The translations under genes were made by a program, and so were the position numbers. A stretch of DNA of 17,349 bases from positions 1 through 17,349 of the forward strand of contig CAZKKM010000029.1 of assembly GCA_964553435.1 (NCBI GenBank). The letters run 5' to 3'. Positions 12,339-17,349 of this stretch are shown here, piece by piece (the first letter of the stretch is position 1; each line of letters starts with the position of its first letter). The DNA comes from RUG11867 sp964553435. Its GTDB lineage: Bacteria; Bacillota_I; Bacilli_A; RF39; UBA660. The notes beneath the pieces are model-generated. The model saw only the letters and a list, made by a program, of their open reading frames with translations. It searched no databases and was not told where the DNA came from.

Positions 12339-15217
12339 TTTCTACTACCCTCTTCCAGTTTTAAAAGTTCTTCGAGCACCAACTGAATCTCGTCACCTTT
12401 TTTATTGACTGTCGCTCTGAATTTGTTGAGTTCACCTATGACGATTTTTTCTATCATGCTGTTATTGCGAGGAAAAATGACCGAATCGATCGACCCACTA
12501 TCATCATTCAACATGGCGAATGCCATCTTCTCACCTTTTTTAGTGTTGATAACTTTGATGTTTTCCACAATCGCTACTGTCTCGATTCTGCGTCCCATAA
12601 ATTTCGATAAATCTCGATATTTTACGATACGTCCACCGACATACTTGCCAGCAGGATGCCCAGAAATATAAAAGCCGAATATTTCCAATTCCGGATACTC
12701 TTCATCATCTTCGTTTGCAGGCTCCAATTCCGGTTTGACTACCAGCGATTCATCCAAGCTGCCGATGAGCTCCAAATAAGTCGTCGCGACATCTATATTT
12801 TTCAAAAGTGTATTTTTTGATTTGTCGAAATCTTCGAGAGCTCCTGCTTTTATGAGCAATTCGAGACAAGATCGATTCACACCTTTCTGATAAGTCTTCT
12901 TTAAAAAATCGAAATAGTCTTCATAGGGTTGATTTTCTACTATCATCTGACTTTGCAAAGCTGTCACTCCTTTGATAGAAGTCAAAGGCAAAATGACTGT
13001 TCCATCTTTTATGACATACTCGCTCCCACTCGTATTGACATTTGGCCTCACTATTCTCAAACCTTTATTTCTAGCCTCATCGATGACATCTTTCGTTTTT
13101 TTCTCACTTCCCAAATTCATATTCAAAGTATTGACCTGAAATTCGTCGGAGAAGTTTGTCTTCAAATAAGCTGTTTGATAAGCAATCAGAGCATAAGCCA
13201 CCGAGTGTGATTTGTTGAAACCGTAATCGGCAAACCGCAAAATCAAATCGTACACCTTCTCGGCTAAATCTTCCTCGTATCCCTTCGCGACAGCTCTACT
13301 CTTGAATTTCGCTCTCTCTTCGATCATGACTTCCTTCTTTTTCTTGCTCATCGCCCTTCTCACCAAGTCGGCTTCTGCATAAGAATATCCGCCCATTTTG
13401 GAAAGAATCTGCATGATTTGCTCCTGATATATGATGATACCATAAGTCGGCTTCAAGATAGACTCCAAATCTCGATGTAAATAGACGACAGTTTTTTTCC
13501 CTTTGCGTCTTGCAATGTACTCGTCGATATTTTGCATAGGACCCGGTCTAAACAATGCTATGGCCGCGACCAAATCATCGAAATTTTCTGGTTCCAATTT
13601 TCTCAAAAAATTTCTCATTCCCGGTGTTTCAAACTGAAATATTCCATCCGTGTTGGCCTTTTTAAAAATCGCATCGTACGTTTTGGCATCGTCCAATCTT
13701 ATGCTTTTAAGTTCGAAGTCGGGCCTCGTCTTGTGAATCAATCTGACCGTATTGTGAATAGTCGTCAAATTTTTAAGCGCCAAAAAATCCATTTTCAAAA
13801 GTCCTAACTTTTCGAGATATTCCATTGTATAACCCGTAAGAATACCCGACTTGTTGTCGAACACCGGTATCAAAGTTTTGAGCGCGACCGAAGATATGAC
13901 GACTCCTGCGGCATGAATAGTTGTATTCCTCTTCAATCCTTCCAACTTCATGCTGATTTTGTACATCTTCTCGAGTTTGTTTTGTTTCACAAATTCGCTT
14001 ATCTCAGAATTTCCAGCATTCTCTTTAAGACTCTTCTTAGGATCCAACATCTTGGACAATTTCCCGACCATCTCATCGTCGTAGCCGAACAACTTGCCGA
14101 CATCGCGCACCGCCTGTCGACAACCGAAAGTACCGTATGCGATGATGAGAGAAACCATGTCATTGCCATATTTGCTCCGCACATAATCGATGACCTCGCC
14201 GCGGCGAACATCTTCGAAATCTATATCTATATCCGGCATGGTTACTCTCTCCGGATTCAAAAATCTTTCGAACAACAAATCGTACTCTATCGGATCGATA
14301 TCGGTTATTCCGAGAGTATAAGAGACGAGAGCCCCAGCAGCGCTACCACGGCCTGGGCCGACATAAATATCGTTCTTTTTCGCAAACTTAACGTAGTCAT
14401 ATACTATCAAAAAATAATCGACAAATCCCATCTTTTCGATGACATCCAATTCGTACTGCAATCTCTCTTTGTAAACTTCACTTACACTTCCATGTAATCT
14501 CTTCTCTAACCCGCGTGTAGCCAAAGATCTCAACAACTTTTTCGATTCGTCCTCTGTTTTACAGAATTTCGGAATATACCGTTTCTTATAGTCGAATTCT
14601 AAATTGCACTCCTCTTGGAATTGTTCAATCGTCTCTCGATCGAAATCGCTACCTTCGAGAACATAATTTTCTCCCGATTCGTAAGGCACATCTGCAACCT
14701 TGTACAAAATCTTCAAAAGCGGTTCGTCTTCCTTTTTAAAATATGATATCTCGTTTATGAAAAGCACATCTCTACATATGAGCATCGCACTTTCCAATTC
14801 CCTTTGATTGTCATACCCCAAGTATGTCTCCATGACGACTTTTAGGCGATTATAAAATTTATAACTGTCGTAAGGAAGCACACATATGAGCCCCTCATTA
14901 CAACGTACTATCTCATCTATGGTCAATCTGTTCTCGTTGATCGCATCGTTTATTCTGATGATATTCAAATACCCTTCGTAATTCTTAATATATAAATAGA
15001 ATCGATAATCCCCGATTTTTACGATCATGCCGAATATACCTTTTAGATTCTTCTTGGCACACTTATCTAAAAAGTCCATTATCGAATAAGGATTCTCATC
15101 CAATAGACCGACATACTTCGCTTCATGACTGGCCGCATACGTGACAATATCTTCTATTGTGAGAATGCTTTTTAGTAGAGAATAATCACTTTTAAAACTT
15201 ATCGGCATGTACTTCAT
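12335..15217 (-). CDS. dnaE: DNA polymerase III alpha subunit, DnaE type, short form
   Basis: This is the replicative C-family polymerase that extends primers. In Bacillota DnaE works beside PolC. The 960-residue product has an N-terminal PHP domain (about 1-80), then palm and fingers with GPGRGSAAGA (287-296), PDIDIDF (328-334; catalytic Asp329 and Asp331) and the third acid Asp477 in LLKMDFLALKNLT. A helix-hairpin-helix region (LLIKAGALEDFD) follows, and an OB fold near the C-terminus. The PHP metal ligands are lost: the usual HxHSxYS reads ISFKSDYS and the DHG motif reads DEN, so no proofreading from that domain is expected. At 960 residues it is shorter than Bacillus DnaE (about 1115), with a trimmed PHP and C-terminal end. 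The ATG at 15217 has GGAGG six bases upstream; an in-frame extension of 13 residues upstream lacks such a site. Confidence 0.95.
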   Translation of the reverse strand: MKYMPISFKSDYSLLKSILTIEDIVTYAASHEAKYVGLLDENPYSIMDFLDKCAKKNLKGIFGMIVKIGDYRFYLYIKNYEGYLNIIRINDAINENRLTIDEIVRCNEGLICVLPYDSYKFYNRLKVVMETYLGYDNQRELESAMLICRDVLFINEISYFKKEDEPLLKILYKVADVPYESGENYVLEGSDFDRETIEQFQEECNLEFDYKKRYIPKFCKTEDESKKLLRSLATRGLEKRLHGSVSEVYKERLQYELDVIEKMGFVDYFLIVYDYVKFAKKNDIYVGPGRGSAAGALVSYTLGITDIDPIEYDLLFERFLNPERVTMPDIDIDFEDVRRGEVIDYVRSKYGNDMVSLIIAYGTFGCRQAVRDVGKLFGYDDEMVGKLSKMLDPKKSLKENAGNSEISEFVKQNKLEKMYKISMKLEGLKRNTTIHAAGVVISSVALKTLIPVFDNKSGILTGYTMEYLEKLGLLKMDFLALKNLTTIHNTVRLIHKTRPDFELKSIRLDDAKTYDAIFKKANTDGIFQFETPGMRNFLRKLEPENFDDLVAAIALFRPGPMQNIDEYIARRKGKKTVVYLHRDLESILKPTYGIIIYQEQIMQILSKMGGYSYAEADLVRRAMSKKKKEVMIEERAKFKSRAVAKGYEEDLAEKVYDLILRFADYGFNKSHSVAYALIAYQTAYLKTNFSDEFQVNTLNMNLGSEKKTKDVIDEARNKGLRIVRPNVNTSGSEYVIKDGTVILPLTSIKGVTALQSQMIVENQPYEDYFDFLKKTYQKGVNRSCLELLIKAGALEDFDKSKNTLLKNIDVATTYLELIGSLDESLVVKPELEPANEDDEEYPELEIFGFYISGHPAGKYVGGRIVKYRDLSKFMGRRIETVAIVENIKVINTKKGEKMAFAMLNDDSGSIDSVIFPRNNSMIEKIVIGELNKFRATVNKKGDEIQLVLEELLKLEEGSRN

Positions 15218-15237
15218 AATTATCCTCCTATAGATAA

Positions 15238-15267
15238 ATTTTACCACATTGCCCATTCATCATACAA
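15238..15267 (-). promoter_or_regulatory. Sigma-A promoter of dnaE
   Basis: On the minus strand TTGTAT (15262-15267) and TAAAAT (15238-15243) have an 18-base spacer, with TGG before the -10 (extended). Transcription diverges from the plus-strand promoter about 50 bases away. Confidence 0.65.
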
Positions 15268-15317
15268 GGGCCAAAGAAACAAATTGCCACACTTCTCTAT
15301 GAGCTCTCGTATTATCC

Positions 15318-15345
15318 TTGAAAATTATCTGTTTTATGTTACAAT
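15318..15345 (+). promoter_or_regulatory. Sigma-A promoter of the 527-residue gene
   Basis: TTGAAA (15318-15323) and TACAAT (15340-15345) are 16 bases apart. GGAGG (15357-15361) lies seven bases before the ATG. Confidence 0.7.
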
Positions 15346-15368
15346 AAACCTGAAATGGAGGTTTTGAA

Positions 15369-16952
15369 ATGACTATTAAAAAAGAAAAAATTACCGATAG
15401 AAAGACGTATGTCTCATATAAACCGTACATTATGACAAATGAATGGCCGGGGCAAGCCAGACTAAACATCTTTTCGACCATCGAATTTACTAAAGACGAA
15501 CTTTGTAGACGCATGGATACTTTAGGAGCCGTCGACTTTATAAAGAGACTTATGGCAGTCATGCCCGTCGCTCAAATAAATGGTCGTCTCAATCCTTGGG
15601 TCTATACAAGCTTGCATATCGAGTTGGGTTTTCTTGTGAATTCTCGCATCCGCAAAGAAAAGAATGCAACTATCGAGAAAAAGGAAGATATCCTGGACGA
15701 TATTTTTACCGTTACTGTTAACTTCCCTACTTGCTCTGTTGTCGGAGGCACTCTAAAAAAACATTTAGTCTCTCGCCAAAAAACGTTCCTAGTCGATTTA
15801 GACGAATTTGCTCGTCTTTTAAAAGTAAACGGATGGAAAGTCAGTCTAACTGATGACTACAACGGCCACACTATCGTAAAAGATATTATAGAAAAAGGAA
15901 TAATATCTAATCCAAATCTTACGATTGGCAAATCGATATCACTAAATAATCCGAAAGAATTACTTACTGTCTCGTCTTATTCGATGCATCCCATCATGAG
16001 AAAGTGTCTTATAACTTCTTTCCTAGAGACTTACTATCCGAAGTTTGTACTTCCCGATAACTTACAAAATAGACAAACTACCTTACCTAAAGAACAGGAA
16101 GCTCAAAAACTTTATAGTGAATACGCCCGTCTATGTAAAAACGATAACTTAACCCATACGGATTTAGATGAATTAGTATATTTAGCCGAAGACTTCATCT
16201 ACGAAAGCACTCACAACGAATCTTCTTCTTACTCATCTTCTCTTCTTTATAGATTACAATCCGCACTCGATTTGTTGGGATATCCTTTAGAAGAAATATC
16301 CGAATCATCTCTTGAAGAAATTGGGGCCTCTGTCTTTCTTCAAAAGGCATGTATTTCGACACCTTTCGAGCTCAAAAAAGCTTCTGTTTTAGATGAACTA
16401 AAAAGCTATAGAAGAAGATTTTATGACAAAAACTCGAATTACGAGAGACATTCGTTCCTCGAAGGGGCATATGAAGAGGTATTGAACGATTTTGAGGCAA
16501 TTTTAAATGACGATAAAGAAGTAACTTTTAAAAAATTAAAAGATGACTTAGCAGAATTAAATTATGCCAATTCCAAAGAGAGAACTAATTTCGAAGACAC
16601 ATGCGTCGCCATCGCCGAAGAATTATACGAAAGAAGCACGGGAACTTTCATACAATTGATAGAGAATTTATGTAACGGTTCTTATGACATCGCCTTAAAT
16701 TGGCCCACCCTACAACCGAATTTTAAAGCTCTGGGCTTCGAAGCAAATACCCCTGAAGAACTGCTAGAAACACTCCATTTGACGATTAAAGAGTTGATCA
16801 TCATTCTCAAAAAAGTCCGTTCGTTCTCATTGATAGATAAACGTTTCGATTATGATATCTTGGTAACTTATCTCATAGATACTGTGAATGCACACCTCAG
16901 CCGAAGGAAAATTGCACAACTTAAGCCAAAAAATTTGACAGAAAACCATTAA
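15369..16952 (+). CDS. Protein of unknown function between dnaE and rpmB
   Basis: I do not recognise this 527-residue protein. The first 230 residues mix helix and strand (TNEWPGQARLNIFSTIEFTK; later VTVNFPTCSVVGGTL). The remainder is strongly helical and acidic (EAQKLYSEYARLCK, ELVYLAEDFIYES, RTNFEDTCVAIAEELYERS), ending in a basic RRKIAQLKPKN tail. It has no signal peptide, membrane span or cysteine motif. The ATG at 15369 has GGAGG seven bases upstream and a good promoter. Leucine is coded by TTA more often than in dnaE or ffh, and TCGA is rarer in part of the gene, which may mean a different history (weak evidence). Its 3' end carries the rpmB promoter, so the last codons are under two constraints. 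Confidence 0.75.
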   Translation: MTIKKEKITDRKTYVSYKPYIMTNEWPGQARLNIFSTIEFTKDELCRRMDTLGAVDFIKRLMAVMPVAQINGRLNPWVYTSLHIELGFLVNSRIRKEKNATIEKKEDILDDIFTVTVNFPTCSVVGGTLKKHLVSRQKTFLVDLDEFARLLKVNGWKVSLTDDYNGHTIVKDIIEKGIISNPNLTIGKSISLNNPKELLTVSSYSMHPIMRKCLITSFLETYYPKFVLPDNLQNRQTTLPKEQEAQKLYSEYARLCKNDNLTHTDLDELVYLAEDFIYESTHNESSSYSSSLLYRLQSALDLLGYPLEEISESSLEEIGASVFLQKACISTPFELKKASVLDELKSYRRRFYDKNSNYERHSFLEGAYEEVLNDFEAILNDDKEVTFKKLKDDLAELNYANSKERTNFEDTCVAIAEELYERSTGTFIQLIENLCNGSYDIALNWPTLQPNFKALGFEANTPEELLETLHLTIKELIIILKKVRSFSLIDKRFDYDILVTYLIDTVNAHLSRRKIAQLKPKNLTENH

Positions 16953-16963
16953 AATGCTATAAT
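16935..16963 (+). promoter_or_regulatory. Consensus sigma-A promoter of rpmB, overlapping the upstream gene
   Basis: TTGACA (16935-16940), a 17-base spacer and TATAAT (16958-16963) make a perfect consensus promoter. The -35 box and part of the spacer lie inside the 3' end and stop of the 527-residue gene. The start codon lies 34 bases past the -10. Confidence 0.9.
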
Positions 16964-16997
16964 CAAGAAGCAATTTACGTTTAAGGAGGGAAACATT

Positions 16998-17171
16998 ATG
17001 GCAACTAAATTAACAAGAAAAAAACCTAATTTTGCTAATGCAAGATCTCATGCTTTGAATGCCACTAAGAAAAAACAAGGCATCAATCTTCAAAAGATGA
17101 ATATCGGTGGCCTCAAGGTTAGACTCAGTGCAAGAGAAATGAGAACCATAAAAAAACTGCTCAATGACTGA
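16998..17171 (+). CDS. rpmB: Ribosomal protein bL28
   Basis: bL28 is a protein of the large ribosomal subunit. The 57-residue product has the family core: NARSHALNATKKKQ (14-27) matches the NxRSHAxNxxKR block, NLQKMNI (30-36) matches NLQKVRI, and VRLSAREM (41-48) matches VYVSARAL. It lacks the N-terminal cysteines that bind zinc in some bL28 proteins, so it is the zinc-free type. It is very basic, and slightly shorter than the Bacillus protein. The ribosome site is a strong AAGGAGGG before the ATG. It has its own consensus promoter. The final codons (KKLLND) and the TGA stop form part of the terminator hairpin, so coding and termination signals overlap. It was assigned from a direct reading of the frame, as it is too short for a common length cutoff. 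Confidence 0.93.
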   Translation: MATKLTRKKPNFANARSHALNATKKKQGINLQKMNIGGLKVRLSAREMRTIKKLLND

Positions 17172-17186
17172 GCGGTTTTTCTTTGT
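17151..17186. terminator. Terminator inside the 3' end of rpmB, probably bidirectional
   Basis: A 12-bp stem (17152-17163 with 17169-17180, one wobble pair) has a 5-base loop and is followed by TTTTTCTTT on plus. Read on minus, a T-rich run also follows, so it can stop the leftward gene ending at 17231. The 5' arm and loop are rpmB codons and the stop is in the 3' arm. Confidence 0.85.
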
Positions 17187-17230
17187 CCAGATAGAAGAAT
17201 AAATGATTAAATTGGCTTGCTTAGCTCCGA

Positions 17231-17338
17231 TTAAAGAGCAGCACCGATTATGATAACCAATAAAATGAATAAAACTAAGATAAATGCTGCACCTGTAACG
17301 CCATTGTAGTTGTTAGAATATCCGCATCCTTGATTCAT
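17231..17338 (-). CDS. YjcZ-type sporulation membrane micropeptide
   Basis: This 35-residue peptide starts MNQGCGYSNNYNGVTG, a Gly/Asn/Tyr/Cys-rich head, and continues into one hydrophobic span (AAFILVLFILLVIIIGAAL, 17-35) that reaches the stop. This head-plus-span layout, with the FxLxVLFILLxIIG-like core, is that of the YjcZ tiny membrane proteins of spore-formers (the family named from Bacillus YjcZ). In Bacilli they are linked to sporulation or spore coats. AGGGG lies six bases before the ATG. The promoter is beyond the window edge. Downstream, the rpmB terminator is read in reverse; the gap 17187-17230 holds nothing else that I recognise. The family call is from pattern memory. Confidence 0.75.
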   Translation of the reverse strand: MNQGCGYSNNYNGVTGAAFILVLFILLVIIIGAAL

Positions 17339-17349
17339 GTTTACCCCTC

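Noticed and set aside
13913..14497. A 194-residue plus-strand frame
   Set aside because: It is antisense to the catalytic part of dnaE and has no ribosome site or recognisable motif.
15218..15256. A 13-residue N-terminal extension of DnaE
   Set aside because: It would begin inside the promoter region and lacks a ribosome site, while the ATG at 15217 has GGAGG six bases upstream.
15260..15562. A 100-residue minus-strand frame upstream of dnaE
   Set aside because: It overlaps the start of the plus-strand 527-residue gene and both divergent promoters, and has no ribosome site.
17169..17171. TGA read as tryptophan (mycoplasma code)
   Set aside because: Several genes end in TGA beside terminators or the next start, and Trp is coded by TGG throughout.
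1..17349. CRISPR arrays, insertion sequences, tRNA or rRNA genes
   Set aside because: No regularly spaced repeats, transposase motifs, terminal inverted repeats or RNA gene signatures were seen on either strand.

Overview
The window comes from a low-GC Gram-positive bacterium (Bacillota, Bacilli-like) with a compact genome. Supporting signs are AGGAGG-type ribosome sites, many sigma-A promoters with an extended -10 (TGn), hairpin-plus-T terminators packed against stop codons, a two-cysteine-pair zinc-ribbon family, and Ffh, DnaE and bL28 proteins of Bacillota type. TGA acts as a stop (dnaE, rpmB, the gene ending at 3353) and Trp is TGG, so the mycoplasma code does not apply. Rubrerythrin suggests an anaerobic or microaerobic life. 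A CotD-like coat protein and a YjcZ-type micropeptide suggest that the organism, or a recent ancestor, makes endospores. I cannot name the species; an uncultured gut Bacilli lineage would fit.

Layout, left to right. 1-140: left edge and a terminator. 141-1649 (-): a coiled-coil protein with an acidic linker and a repeated helical C-terminal motif, function unknown. 1868-3256 (-): a protein with the fold signature of cofactor-independent phosphoglycerate mutase that has lost its metal ligands and nucleophile. 3353-5739 (-): a three-gene operon of zinc-ribbon, single-pass membrane proteins, two of them tandem paralogues. 5820-6143 (-): a CotD-like spore coat protein behind a candidate sigma-K promoter. 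6358-8774 (-): ffh followed by an acyltransferase-3 membrane protein in one transcription unit. 8856-9941 (-): an unrecognised soluble protein with its own promoter and terminator. 10131-10670 (+): rubrerythrin. 10793-11848 (+): an unrecognised helical protein. A strong bidirectional terminator separates this from the converging pair dnaE -> rhodanese lipoprotein (11973-15217, -). 15369-16952 (+): an unrecognised 527-residue protein. 16998-17171 (+): rpmB (bL28). 17231-17338 (-): a 35-residue YjcZ-type membrane peptide.

Most genes look like single-gene or two-gene units with their own promoter and terminator. The housekeeping genes (ffh, dnaE, rpmB) lie outside their usual Bacilli neighbourhoods, for example with no ylxM beside ffh. 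No mobile element, CRISPR array, tRNA or rRNA was seen. The items most worth a second look are the degenerate phosphoglycerate-mutase-like protein, the zinc-ribbon membrane operon, the short DnaE with an eroded PHP domain, and a marked excess of the tetranucleotide TCGA in part of the window.
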